From positions 1 through 64,000 of the forward strand of contig SVJR01000003.1 of the NCBI GenBank assembly GCA_015068845.1: DNA of 64,000 bases. The letters run 5' to 3'. A model generated the notes under the pieces. That model worked only from the letters and a program-made list of their open reading frames with translations. It had not been told where the DNA came from and made no database searches. The translations under genes were made by a program, and so were the position numbers. The stretch's first letter is position 1. Every line of letters starts with the position of its first letter. This document shows positions 24,035 to 32,861 of this stretch, in pieces. The stretch comes from Oscillospiraceae bacterium (GTDB lineage Bacteria; Bacillota; Clostridia; Monoglobales; Monoglobaceae).

Positions 24035-26875
24035 ATGAAAGTTTCAAAAAGATTTCTGTGCACATTACTTGCAGTAGTTTTCACTCTTGTAAACATTGCA
24101 GTTGTGCCGGCATTTGCTGACTTCACAGATGTGGCAACAGACCACGCAGCATTTGATGCGGTAAATGTTCTCAACAAGTTAGGCGTTATCAACGGCTATA
24201 ATGACGGTAGCTTCAAGCCTGATAACAATGTTACCCGTGCTGAGTTCACAGCTATGCTGCTCAGAACCCGCGGAATGGGTGCTGTTGGCTCGACCAGCCT
24301 TGAAAACCCCCCGTTCCCCGATGTTACAACACCTGATGTATCATGGGCTATCGCTAATATTAGAACAGCTCGCGAGCTTGGAATCATCAACGGCTATGAT
24401 GACGGAACATTCAAGCCCAACAACAATGTTTCTTATGAAGAAGCAGTTAAGATGATTGTTTGTGCTTTGGGTTACGGCGAAATGGGGGCAGAGGGTGCTT
24501 TCTGGTATTCAAAGTACCTTATGACAGCAAAATCGCTTGGCTTCCTTGATGGTGCAGGCGGTGCAGTTGCAACTCCTGCAACCCGTGCAACCATTGCAAG
24601 TATGCTTTATAACTGCCTTGAGGTAAAGCTTGCAGAAAACAATGCTATTACTGACAAGACAATCCTTGAAGATGATTTAAAGCTTACAAAGAATGTTGGT
24701 TATATTTCATCAAATCCTGAAATCAGCCTTTCTAAGCCTGACGCAAATCTTCGTGATGACGAGGTGGAAATTACCGTTAATGGCGTTGCATCTACATATA
24801 AGGTAGAAGATGCTTCAAAGTATAATGATATGCTTGGTGCGCAGATTGAATTCTACTATCAGAATGATTTCAACACCGGTCTTAAAACACTTCTTCTTGC
24901 TACTGTTAAAAACAGTACCACAATCAAGATTGATGCAAGCCTTATCCAAGGTGCAACAACTTCAAGCATAAGGTATTTTAAGGATGAAGAAGCACAGCGC
25001 GAGTTAACAGCAGGCATTGCATCAGACAGTGTGGTTGTATATAACGGTAAGCTTTACGGAACAGCAAATGATACAAGCAGCACATTTGCAACATATTATA
25101 CCAACGAAGGGGTTCCGGAAATTGGTAGCGTTGAGCTTCTTGACCGTGACGGCGACAACTCATACGATGTTATTTTTGTAAATGACTATGATGTATTCTT
25201 TGTATCTTCTGTAACATCTTCGGACTATAAAGTTACAGACAATGCATTGAGAAAGGGTCTTTCTTCATCAGAAAATCAGGTTGTTTTGAATTACAAGTCA
25301 GATGATATTGAGTTCTATACTCCTGATGGTAAGACAACAACATTCAGTGCAATTAAAAAGGGAAGCATTATATTTGTTGCAAAGAGCAAGCATGTAAACA
25401 GTGTTACAAAGGTAATTGTTTGTAACGATACAGTATCTGGTAAAATCACAGCAACAAGCTCTTCAAAGGGTATTACAATTAACGGCAAGAACTATAAGTT
25501 CTCAGCCTTTGCTCCGTGGGAGAAAACTATCGGTTCTGCGACACCTGATTTGACCACAGCTCCTGCAATGGGAGATACAGCAAAATTCTATCTTGATATG
25601 GAAGGTAATATTATCTGGTACGACAAGACAGAAGCTGCATCAAATCAGCAGTATGGATATGTTGACGGGGCTGAAGTTAACAATGATAACTTTGAACAGA
25701 ATGCCTATGTAAATATCATTACAAAGTCAAGCACATCAGGTACTATATACACAATAACAAATAAAACCAAATTAAATGGCAGCACCTGTGCAAGTCTTGA
25801 TGAATTTATTGAAGAACTTGATAAGGCAAGTGACCGCAGCGGTACTGCTGACGATGATTTCGAACAGCTTGTAAAGTTCACTGTTTCAAAGGGAACTGAG
25901 CTTGAAGAGATTATAACCTACGAACCCAAAGCTACAGGCGGAGATATTATTACAGAAAAGCTTTACCTTTATAGCGGTATAAGCAAAACAGATGGATGTT
26001 CATACAGCTCTACCTCAAAACAGTTGTCCAAAGGCTCAACAAAGATTTATGTAGGAAGCGCTTTGATTTTAAGTACACCAAGCAACAGCGGAACATCTGG
26101 AAAGTATAAGGTTATGAGCCTAAACGATTTAGATAACAGTGCAACATACAAGGTTGAGTGCTTTGATGTTACAGGAACAAATTCGGCAAAGGTTGTTGTA
26201 GTGTATGACGGCGCTGCAAGCGTAGGTGAGGTGAAAGGAAATTCACCTGTAGTTGTAATAACAGAAATTGAAGATACTGTTATTGGCGGTGAAAACAGAT
26301 GTGTACTTCGCGGTTATGAAGGCAAGACTGAAAAAGAGTGGACCCTCTCAATAACAGACAGCAGTACTGTATCAACAGCTTCAACTCTTGAAATTGGTGA
26401 TGTAATCAGAGTTGGTACTGATTCTGATGGTTACTACACCGTAAAACCTGAACATATCATATTTAGTATGAGAAACAATTATCGTAATACTGCAATCGGC
26501 TATGGTGACAATTCCGGAGCTTATCCAAAGAAAGAATCTGTAGATGGAAACATTGCATACAGAGTAATATGGGGTTCTGCGTACCAGTATGATGGTGATG
26601 ACGGAGACCGTTTCATAGTATCAACTGATATTCTGGGAGCAAATGAAGAGACTTCAAACACGTATGCTTTGGAAAAGAGCAAGTTCAGCGGAGCACAGAT
26701 TTTCATGTTTAACGCAAACGAATCCGACCTTATAAAGGATATTACAGCGGACGGATATGAAAATATTCTTGCAGGATTGACTCTTGGAAACACAGATGAT
26801 GTTCCTTCAGAACTCTTTATTCATATGACAGGAAATACCGATACAGTAAAAACAATGATTATTGTTAAAAGATAA
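24035..26875 (+). CDS. SLH-domain surface protein, probable S-layer component
   Basis: Predicted 946-residue exported protein. A signal peptide (about residues 1-29, ending PAFA) is followed by three SLH repeats: FTDVATDHAAFDAVNVLNKLG with GYNDGSFKPDNNVTRAEF, FPDVTTPDVSWAIANIRTARE with GYDDGTFKPNNNVSYEEA, and a third degenerate one to about residue 210. The remaining ~730 residues are rich in Thr, Ser, Asp and Lys, with few cysteines and no catalytic motif I can recognise, as expected for a beta-rich surface array protein. A strong GGAGGT ribosome site precedes the ATG, and a terminator follows. It could be the main S-layer protein or a minor wall protein. Confidence 0.8.
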   Translation: MKVSKRFLCTLLAVVFTLVNIAVVPAFADFTDVATDHAAFDAVNVLNKLGVINGYNDGSFKPDNNVTRAEFTAMLLRTRGMGAVGSTSLENPPFPDVTTPDVSWAIANIRTARELGIINGYDDGTFKPNNNVSYEEAVKMIVCALGYGEMGAEGAFWYSKYLMTAKSLGFLDGAGGAVATPATRATIASMLYNCLEVKLAENNAITDKTILEDDLKLTKNVGYISSNPEISLSKPDANLRDDEVEITVNGVASTYKVEDASKYNDMLGAQIEFYYQNDFNTGLKTLLLATVKNSTTIKIDASLIQGATTSSIRYFKDEEAQRELTAGIASDSVVVYNGKLYGTANDTSSTFATYYTNEGVPEIGSVELLDRDGDNSYDVIFVNDYDVFFVSSVTSSDYKVTDNALRKGLSSSENQVVLNYKSDDIEFYTPDGKTTTFSAIKKGSIIFVAKSKHVNSVTKVIVCNDTVSGKITATSSSKGITINGKNYKFSAFAPWEKTIGSATPDLTTAPAMGDTAKFYLDMEGNIIWYDKTEAASNQQYGYVDGAEVNNDNFEQNAYVNIITKSSTSGTIYTITNKTKLNGSTCASLDEFIEELDKASDRSGTADDDFEQLVKFTVSKGTELEEIITYEPKATGGDIITEKLYLYSGISKTDGCSYSSTSKQLSKGSTKIYVGSALILSTPSNSGTSGKYKVMSLNDLDNSATYKVECFDVTGTNSAKVVVVYDGAASVGEVKGNSPVVVITEIEDTVIGGENRCVLRGYEGKTEKEWTLSITDSSTVSTASTLEIGDVIRVGTDSDGYYTVKPEHIIFSMRNNYRNTAIGYGDNSGAYPKKESVDGNIAYRVIWGSAYQYDGDDGDRFIVSTDILGANEETSNTYALEKSKFSGAQIFMFNANESDLIKDITADGYENILAGLTLGNTDDVPSELFIHMTGNTDTVKTMIIVKR

Positions 26876-26890
26876 CTTGTCAAACAAAAA

Positions 26891-26920
26891 AAATCACACG
26901 GTTATACCGTGTGATTTTTT
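26891..26920 (+). terminator. Rho-independent terminator after the SLH surface protein
   Basis: Stem AAATCACACGG (26891-26901) pairs with CCGTGTGATTT (26907-26917) with a 5-nt loop and a T-run. Confidence 0.92.
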
Positions 26921-26955
26921 TGCTGTATATCGCTATAGCGTGGTGCTCGGTGCAC

Positions 26956-26995
26956 ACAAAAAAGAGCCTGTGGGTACTCATCCCACAAGCTCCTG
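26956..26995 (-). terminator. Rho-independent terminator of the arginine operon
   Basis: On the minus strand GAGCTTGTGGG pairs with CCCACAGGCTC (26992-26964) with one mismatch and a 7-nt loop, followed by six T residues (26963-26958). It lies just after the argF stop. Confidence 0.88.
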
Positions 26996-27010
26996 TTTTT
27001 TGCCTTTTAC

Positions 27011-27916
27011 TTAGTCTTTCATAAGTGTAACCATAACGGCCTTCTGTGCGTGAAGTCTGTTTTCTGCTTCGTCAAAAATTTCAGCAGCGTGCGCTTCAAA
27101 TACTTCGGCTGTTATTTCCTCTTCACGGTGCGCCGGCAGACAGTGTAGAACCATAGCGTCAGACTTTGCAACTGACATAAGCTTTGAATTTATCTGGTAT
27201 CCTGCAAAAATCTTTTTGCGCTCGTTGGCTTCGCCTTCCTGACCCATTGATGCCCACACATCGGTAACAAGGATGTCTGCGTCCTTTGCAGCCTCCTCAA
27301 CAGATTCGGTGCAGGTGAAGGTTCCGTTTTCACTTGCCCATTTCATAAGGTCGCTGTCCGGTTCGTAGCCCTTGGGGCACGCAATGGCAAATTCCATACC
27401 CATCTTGATCGCGCCAACCATTAATGAGTTTGCCATATTGTTGCCGTCACCGATAAAGCACATTTTAAGGTTCTTGAAGGTTCCCTTGTGTTCACGGATG
27501 GTCATAAGGTCAGCAAGCACCTGACAGGGATGACAGTAGTCGGTAAGGCCGTTGATAATCGGGATAGAGCCGTATTTTGCAAGGTCCTCAACTTCCTTTT
27601 GCTCAAAGGTTCTTATCATAATTCCGTCAAGATATCTTGAAAGAACTCTTGCGGTATCTTCTACGGGCTCGCCGCGGCCAATCTGAAGGTCAGCGGAGCT
27701 TAAAAAGAGGGGATTGCCGCCAAGCTCATACATACCAACCTCAAAGGAAACACGGGTTCTGGTAGATGATTTTTCAAAAATCATACCAAGTGATTTGCCT
27801 TCAAGATGCTTATGAGGAATACCGTTTTTCTTTTCGTATTTCAGCTGGTCAGCCATATCCAGAACCGCTGTTATTTCTTCTGCGGACCAGTCTGAAAGTT
27901 TAAGTAAATGCTTCAT
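27011..27916 (-). CDS. argF: Ornithine carbamoyltransferase
   Basis: Predicted 301-residue enzyme joining carbamoyl phosphate and ornithine to give citrulline. The carbamoyl-phosphate motif is FEKSSTRTRVSFEVG (S-T-R-T-R), with HPCQVLADLMTI for ornithine binding and the late HCLPAHREEEI. It is the last gene of the argCJBRDF operon, 26 bp after argD. argG and argH, needed to finish arginine, are not in this window. The biosynthetic rather than catabolic role follows from the operon. A terminator lies at 26956-26995. Confidence 0.96.
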   Translation of the reverse strand: MKHLLKLSDWSAEEITAVLDMADQLKYEKKNGIPHKHLEGKSLGMIFEKSSTRTRVSFEVGMYELGGNPLFLSSADLQIGRGEPVEDTARVLSRYLDGIMIRTFEQKEVEDLAKYGSIPIINGLTDYCHPCQVLADLMTIREHKGTFKNLKMCFIGDGNNMANSLMVGAIKMGMEFAIACPKGYEPDSDLMKWASENGTFTCTESVEEAAKDADILVTDVWASMGQEGEANERKKIFAGYQINSKLMSVAKSDAMVLHCLPAHREEEITAEVFEAHAAEIFDEAENRLHAQKAVMVTLMKD

Positions 27917-27942
27917 TTTAATTTATCCTTTCCGATTTATGT

Positions 27943-29103
27943 TTAAAGTGTTTCAATTGCATTTTTGAGAATTTCAAGGCCGCAATCAATTTCCTCACGG
28001 GTAATGTTAAGCGGGGGAAGAAGTCTTACCTTATCCTTTGCGGTGAGAACCAGAAGTCCGTCCTTCAGGCACTTTTTAAGGATTTCCTTTGCGTCCTTTT
28101 CGGTTTCAATACCAAGCATAAAGCCCATACCGGAGATTGCGGTTACACCGTCAATCTTCATTATTTTTTCAATCATATACTCGCTGTTTTTGCGGACGGT
28201 GTCAAGCAGAGCCTCGTCAATCCGGCTCAGTATGCTCAGCGCACCGGCAGCTGCAATGGGGTTGCCGCCAAAAGTGGAGCCGTGCGTTCCGGGAGTGAGA
28301 ATATTTTCTACTTTCTCTGAGAACATTGTAGCCCCCAAAGGCAGACCGCCTGCCAGACCCTTTGCGGTAGATACAATATCCGGTTTTAGCCCGAACTGCT
28401 CATATGCGTAAAGTGTACCTGTCCTGCCGTTTCCGGTCTGAACCTCGTCCACAACCAGAAGTGCATCGTATTTTGCTGCCATTTCCTCAGCGGTTTTTAT
28501 GAATTCAGCGGTCAGAGGCAGTACGCCGCCCTCGCCCTGAATGATTTCAAACATTATACCGCAAACCTTTTCGGACATAGCTCCTTTAAGGGCATCGCAG
28601 TCGTTGGCTTCAACATATACAAAGCCTTCGGTAAAGGGGGTAAAGCTTGTGTGGAACACATCCTGACCGGTTGCCGAAAGTGTTGTGACGGTTCTACCGT
28701 GAAAGCTGTTTTTAAGTGTAATGATAATGTTTTTGTCGGGATTTTTGTCTGTTCCGTACTTTCTTGCACCCTTGATTGCACATTCGTTTGCCTCTGCGCC
28801 AGAGTTTGAGAAGAATACCTTGCTCATACCTGTCTTTTCGCAGAGCATCTCGGCAAGGTCGGCGCAGGGCTTGGTGTAGTAGTAGTTGGAAGCGTGCTGA
28901 AGCTTTGCAAGCTGGTCAGATACCGCCTTGACCCATTCGGGGTCGCAAGCGCCAAATGTATTAACCGCAATACCGCTGCCAAAGTCAATATATTTTTTTC
29001 CGTCAGCATCAAAAAGTGTGCTGCCGCAGCCGTGGTCAAGCTCTAAATCTAGTCGTCCGTAGGTGCCCATTATATATTTTGAGTCTTTTTCTTTTGTGTT
29101 CAT
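27943..29103 (-). CDS. argD: Acetylornithine aminotransferase
   Basis: Predicted 386-residue class III PLP aminotransferase converting N-acetylglutamate semialdehyde to N-acetylornithine. Motifs are FSNSGAEANECAIKGARKYG (PLP phosphate), LVVDEVQTGNGRTG with the conserved Asp, and STAKGLAGGLPLGA carrying the Schiff-base Lys. A GAGGT ribosome site precedes the ATG. It lies between argR and argF in the operon. Confidence 0.96.
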   Translation of the reverse strand: MNTKEKDSKYIMGTYGRLDLELDHGCGSTLFDADGKKYIDFGSGIAVNTFGACDPEWVKAVSDQLAKLQHASNYYYTKPCADLAEMLCEKTGMSKVFFSNSGAEANECAIKGARKYGTDKNPDKNIIITLKNSFHGRTVTTLSATGQDVFHTSFTPFTEGFVYVEANDCDALKGAMSEKVCGIMFEIIQGEGGVLPLTAEFIKTAEEMAAKYDALLVVDEVQTGNGRTGTLYAYEQFGLKPDIVSTAKGLAGGLPLGATMFSEKVENILTPGTHGSTFGGNPIAAAGALSILSRIDEALLDTVRKNSEYMIEKIMKIDGVTAISGMGFMLGIETEKDAKEILKKCLKDGLLVLTAKDKVRLLPPLNITREEIDCGLEILKNAIETL

Positions 29104-29122
29104 AATGTCTACCTCTTTAATA

Positions 29123-29602
29123 TTAGTTTATAACATTCATAAGTGTCTTACAGAAGTCGGCGGCATCTTTTTCGCTGTTCATTGCGATGAATACGGTATC
29201 GTCGCCGGCAATAACGCCCACAACCTTGTCAAATCCGAGTGTTTCAATCGCCATGGCACAGCCCTGAGCAGAGCCAGGAATGGTTTTAACAACCACCAGA
29301 TTTGAAGCGTTCTGGATAGTTATAACTGCGTGGGTAAGAACGGCGGTGTAACGGGACCGGATATCCATATCGGTCTCCTTGCCGGGCAGAGCATAACGGT
29401 ATTTGTCGCCACGGTCCGCAATTTTGATAAGGCGCAGTTCCTTTATATCTCTTGAGACGGTTGCCTGAGTTACATCAAAGCCTTCGGCAATCAGCAGCTT
29501 TGTCAACTGCCCCTGTGTTTCAACCGCTTTTTCGGAGATAATTCTGACAATCGTATTATGTCGTTGTTTTTTTGAGTTTTTTATGCAATCCTTTTCCTGC
29601 AT
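29123..29602 (-). CDS. argR: Arginine repressor ArgR/AhrC
   Basis: Predicted 159-residue hexameric arginine-responsive regulator. The N-terminal winged helix (residues about 8-75) has IAEGFDVTQATVSRDIKELRL. The C-terminal domain has the arginine-binding and oligomerisation motif GVIAGDDTVFIA, close to the family GTIAGDDT. The ATG at 29602 follows AAAGGTGG; the longer in-frame start would run into argB. Finding argR inside the operon it should control, between argB and argD, implies autoregulation through the boxes at 32696-32772. Confidence 0.95.
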   Translation of the reverse strand: MQEKDCIKNSKKQRHNTIVRIISEKAVETQGQLTKLLIAEGFDVTQATVSRDIKELRLIKIADRGDKYRYALPGKETDMDIRSRYTAVLTHAVITIQNASNLVVVKTIPGSAQGCAMAIETLGFDKVVGVIAGDDTVFIAMNSEKDAADFCKTLMNVIN

Positions 29603-29618
29603 AATTCTTCCCACCTTT

Positions 29619-30488
29619 CTAAACGACCATAGTTCCGATACCTTCGTCGGTGAGAATTTCAATCAATATTGCGTGAGGAACTCTGCCGTCAAGGATAAAT
29701 ACCTTTTGCACACCCTGACGGATGGAATCAATGCAACATTCGATTTTGGGTATCATTCCGCCGGAGATAACTCCCTCGTTCATAAGCTCGGGAACCTCGC
29801 TTGTTTTAACTATGGGGATAAGTGTGGATTCATCGTCCTTATCACGGAGCAGACCACGGATATCCGTCATTGAAATAAGACTCTCTGCTTTGAGGACTCC
29901 TGCAATTTTTGCAGCCGCTGTGTCTGCGTTGATGTTGTATACATTACCCTCTGCGTCGCAACCGACAGTTGCAATAACGGGAATATATCCTTTGTCCAGA
30001 ATATCCAGTATGGGTGTCGGGTCAATGTCGGTGATATTACCCACATAGCCGTGAACCTCGTCAAGCTTTTCGGACTGAATCATATGTCCGTCAATTCCGC
30101 AAAGACCCATAGCGTTGCCGCCCATGGTATGGATAAGGTTTACAAGGCTCTTGTTGATTTTTCCGGCAAGCACCATCTGAACAATGTCAACGGATTCCTT
30201 GTCGGTAACGCGAAGCCCGTCAATAAATTCGGATTTTGCACCGACTTTGCCAAGCATCTCGGAAATTTCAGGGCCGCCGCCGTGAACAAGAACCACCTTT
30301 ATTCCGATGAGGGACAAGAGGAGTATGTCGCCCATAACAGCCTGCTTGAGCTCCTCGCTTTGCATTGCGTTGCCGCCATATTTGATAACAACAATTTTGT
30401 TGTAGTAGTCCTGAATGTAGGGGAGTGCCTCAATCAGTATCTCGGCACGGGTTTCTATTGGAATTTTCTTTAATAATTCGTTGTTCAT
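29619..30488 (-). CDS. argB: Acetylglutamate kinase
   Basis: Predicted 289-residue amino acid kinase phosphorylating N-acetylglutamate. Hallmarks are VIKYGGNAMQ near the N-terminus, VLVHGGGPEIS, the NINADTAAAKIAGVLKAE nucleotide-binding region and the late SGGMIPKIECC. Together with the N-terminal LIEALPYIQDYYNK extension this is the arginine-sensitive hexameric type (inference from family). It follows argJ by 21 bp and precedes argR by 16 bp. Confidence 0.96.
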   Translation of the reverse strand: MNNELLKKIPIETRAEILIEALPYIQDYYNKIVVIKYGGNAMQSEELKQAVMGDILLLSLIGIKVVLVHGGGPEISEMLGKVGAKSEFIDGLRVTDKESVDIVQMVLAGKINKSLVNLIHTMGGNAMGLCGIDGHMIQSEKLDEVHGYVGNITDIDPTPILDILDKGYIPVIATVGCDAEGNVYNINADTAAAKIAGVLKAESLISMTDIRGLLRDKDDESTLIPIVKTSEVPELMNEGVISGGMIPKIECCIDSIRQGVQKVFILDGRVPHAILIEILTDEGIGTMVV

Positions 30489-30509
30489 TTTATTCTACCT
30501 CAATTCGGT

Positions 30510-31724
30510 TTAGGTTCTGTAATCACCATTAATTTTTACATAATCGTATGTCAGGTCGCAGCCCCAGGCAACAGCCTCGCCGTCACCATCGCCAAGAGTA
30601 ATGTCGATAATGATTTCATCTTCACTGAGAATGGTCTTTGCGGTGTCCTCGTCAAAATCAACACCGCTTCCGTTCTTGCATACAAGAATTTCACCGGCGG
30701 TTGATGCCAGGCTTACTGAAACCTTATTTACATCGCACTCTGCACCGCTGTAGCCGATTGCGCAGAGAATTCTGCCCCAGTTGGCGTCAGCACCGAACAT
30801 TGCAGCCTTAAAGAGTGAGGAACAAACAACACTTTTTGCAACCACTTTTGCATTCTTTGTGTCCTTTGCGCCGTGAACACGGCCTTCCAGAAGCTTTGTC
30901 GCACCTTCGCCGTCTTTAGCAATCTGGCGGCAGAGGTAGGTGGTAACTGCGGAAAGAGCCTCGCAGAACGCAGCGTAGTCTTCGCCCTCGCTGTCGATTA
31001 TGGCGTTTTCAGCCATACCGTTTGCAAGAACCGAAACCATATCATTTGTCGAGGTATCGCCGTCAACTGAAATCATATTGAAGGAATCCTGAATATCAGC
31101 ACTGAGTGCGTTTTGAAGTATTGAGGGGGTAATTGCCGCGTCGGTGGTAACAAATACAAGCATTGTTGCCATATTAGGGTGAATCATACCCGAGCCCTTT
31201 GCAATACCGCCGATGTGGCAAGTCTTGCCGCCAATTTCGAACTCAAACGCGATTTCCTTTTTAGCAAGGTCTGTTGTCATAATGGCTTCGGCTGCATCGT
31301 TGCTACCGTCTTCGTTCAAAAGTGCCACAAGTCCTTCCATAGCGTTTGCCATAGGAGTAAGGTCGAGAGGCTGGCCGATAACGCCGGTGGATGCAACCAC
31401 AACATCGTTTTTCGAAATACCGGTATGCTTTTCAACAAGCTCGCACATACCCTCGGCAATTTCAATGCCGTTTGCATTGCAGGTGTTGGCATTGCCGCTG
31501 TTACAGATAATAGCCGCTGCATATCCGTCCTCAATGTTTGCCTTTGTGACATAGATAGGTGCACCCTTAACCAGATTCTGTGTGTATGTACTTGCTGCAG
31601 CAGCTCGTGTTTCGCTTATAATCAAAGCAAAATCCTTTTTTTCTTTGTTCTTACGGATGCCTGCGTGAATGCCTGCGGCTTTAAATCCTTTTGCGGCGCA
31701 AACACCGCCGTTTATCTGTTTCAT
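30510..31724 (-). CDS. argJ: Bifunctional ornithine acetyltransferase/N-acetylglutamate synthase
   Basis: Predicted 404-residue Ntn-hydrolase that recycles acetyl from N-acetylornithine to glutamate. The self-cleavage site is in KGSGMIHPNMATML, with T187 as the nucleophile that starts the beta chain. The ATG at 31724 follows an AAAGG ribosome site; a longer in-frame start overlaps argC. Having argJ explains the lack of argA or argE in the operon, since the cyclic route needs neither. It begins 19 bp after argC. Confidence 0.96.
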   Translation of the reverse strand: MKQINGGVCAAKGFKAAGIHAGIRKNKEKKDFALIISETRAAAASTYTQNLVKGAPIYVTKANIEDGYAAAIICNSGNANTCNANGIEIAEGMCELVEKHTGISKNDVVVASTGVIGQPLDLTPMANAMEGLVALLNEDGSNDAAEAIMTTDLAKKEIAFEFEIGGKTCHIGGIAKGSGMIHPNMATMLVFVTTDAAITPSILQNALSADIQDSFNMISVDGDTSTNDMVSVLANGMAENAIIDSEGEDYAAFCEALSAVTTYLCRQIAKDGEGATKLLEGRVHGAKDTKNAKVVAKSVVCSSLFKAAMFGADANWGRILCAIGYSGAECDVNKVSVSLASTAGEILVCKNGSGVDFDEDTAKTILSEDEIIIDITLGDGDGEAVAWGCDLTYDYVKINGDYRT

Positions 31725-31743
31725 AATAGTTTTCCTTTCTGTA

Positions 31744-32679
31744 TTAAAGAACAAGTCCTGTTATTTCGTCTGTTCCCGTAATTAAGTTAAAGCACTGAAT
31801 TGCTGCACCGGATGCGCCTTTGCCGAGGTTATCAAAGGTGGAGGCGATGAGAATTCTGTCGTCATTGCCTGAAACAATAATTTCCATACTGTCCTTGCCG
31901 GACATCTCGTTCGTGCCCAGCATTCCCTCTTGACCGAAGGGGCGTACCGAAATCATTTTCTGACCGGCATAATGCTCAGCAAAAATACCGTGGATATCTT
32001 CTGCGGTAACTTTTTTTGAAAGAAGTCTTGCTGCAAGCGGAACCGAAACGGTCATGCCGCTGTAGAAGTCTGCAACAATGGGTGAGAAGCACGGCTCAAA
32101 ATCCAGACCGCATACAGCCTTCATTTCGGGAAGGTGTTTGTGCTTTTGCGTAAGACCGTACTGCCTGGGGCTATCGAAGATTTCGCTTCGGCTATCTTGC
32201 TCGTATTCTGCAATCATCTTTTTGCCGCCGCCGCTGTAACCGGTAACCGAGGTGCAGACTACCGGGTAGTCTGCCGGAATAATTCCGTTATCTATAAGCG
32301 GTTTCACAATTGAACAAAAGCCGCTGGCGTGACATCCGGGAACGGCAATTCTGTTCGAGGAAAGGAGCTTTTCCTTAAACTCCTTTGAAAGCTCCGGAAA
32401 GCCGTATGCCCAGGCTGGGTTGGTTCGGTGTGCGGTAGAAGTATCAAGAACCTTAACCGGTGCATCACCTATTGCTTCAATTATCTCAATGGAGGCTGTG
32501 TCGGGGAGACACAAAAATGCAGCGTCGGCCGATAGAATGGCTTCTTTTCTGGCAGCCAGCTCCTTACGGTTTTCTTCTGCGATTGTGATAAGCTCAATGT
32601 CGGGGCGTGCAGACAGTCTCTCGTGAATTCTGAGTCCTGTTGTACCTACGCTGCCGTCAATAAATACTTTGATTGCCAT
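31744..32679 (-). CDS. argC: N-acetyl-gamma-glutamyl-phosphate reductase (short type)
   Basis: Predicted 311-residue NADPH-dependent reductase of N-acetylglutamyl phosphate. Catalytic Cys is C116 in VPGCHASGF. The N-terminal FIDGSVGTTGLRIHERL binds NADPH. At about 310 residues it belongs to the shorter ArgC class rather than the ~345-residue class of Bacillus. It is first in the operon, with an AGGAGGAA ribosome site and a promoter flanked by ArgR-box-like sequences. Confidence 0.94.
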   Translation of the reverse strand: MAIKVFIDGSVGTTGLRIHERLSARPDIELITIAEENRKELAARKEAILSADAAFLCLPDTASIEIIEAIGDAPVKVLDTSTAHRTNPAWAYGFPELSKEFKEKLLSSNRIAVPGCHASGFCSIVKPLIDNGIIPADYPVVCTSVTGYSGGGKKMIAEYEQDSRSEIFDSPRQYGLTQKHKHLPEMKAVCGLDFEPCFSPIVADFYSGMTVSVPLAARLLSKKVTAEDIHGIFAEHYAGQKMISVRPFGQEGMLGTNEMSGKDSMEIIVSGNDDRILIASTFDNLGKGASGAAIQCFNLITGTDEITGLVL

Positions 32680-32695
32680 TTTTAGCTATTCCTCC

Positions 32696-32772
32696 TGTAT
32701 AAATATTCAAAATATATTATTTATTAAACTATATTTATGCAGAAAAGTCAATAGTTTTTGCATAAATATTCA
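32696..32772 (-). promoter_or_regulatory. Three ArgR-box-like operators at the arg promoter
   Basis: Read on the minus strand, TGAATATTTATACA (32709-32696) and TGAATATTTATGCA (32772-32759) match the ARG-box pattern TGAATWWWWATTCA in all but two or three positions. A weaker third copy, TGCATAAATATAG, lies at 32741-32729, inside the promoter spacer. The outer sites flank the promoter, suggesting ArgR bridging or blocking of polymerase. Confidence 0.75.
32723..32751 (-). promoter_or_regulatory. Sigma-A promoter of the arginine operon
   Basis: On the minus strand -35 TTGACT (32751-32746), 17-bp spacer and -10 TTTAAT (32728-32723), 44 bp upstream of the argC ATG. Confidence 0.8.
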
Positions 32773-32773
32773 G

Positions 32774-32823
32774 AAAATATGTAACAAATATACGGTTGTT
32801 TTTAGGGGAAAATATGTAACAAA
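32774..32823. repeat. 15-bp perfect direct repeat between argC and jag
   Basis: AAAATATGTAACAAA occurs at 32774-32788 and again at 32809-32823, 35 bp from start to start. It lies beyond the jag stop codon and upstream of the arg promoter. No role is evident. Confidence 0.6.
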
Positions 32824-32828
32824 GATAT

Positions 32829-32856
32829 AGCCGCCGACAAATTAATGTCAGCGGCT
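32829..32856 (-). terminator. Weak hairpin after jag
   Basis: AGCCGCCGACA (32829-32839) pairs with TGTCAGCGGCT (32846-32856) with one mismatch. The T-run that follows on the minus strand is poor, so termination may be partial. It overlaps no gene. Confidence 0.45.
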
Positions 32857-32861
32857 GTGGA

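Noticed and set aside
31179-31781. Cys-rich 200-codon frame opposite argJ
   Set aside because: Cysteines arise from reverse reading of GCA/ACA-type codons in argJ; no ribosome site.
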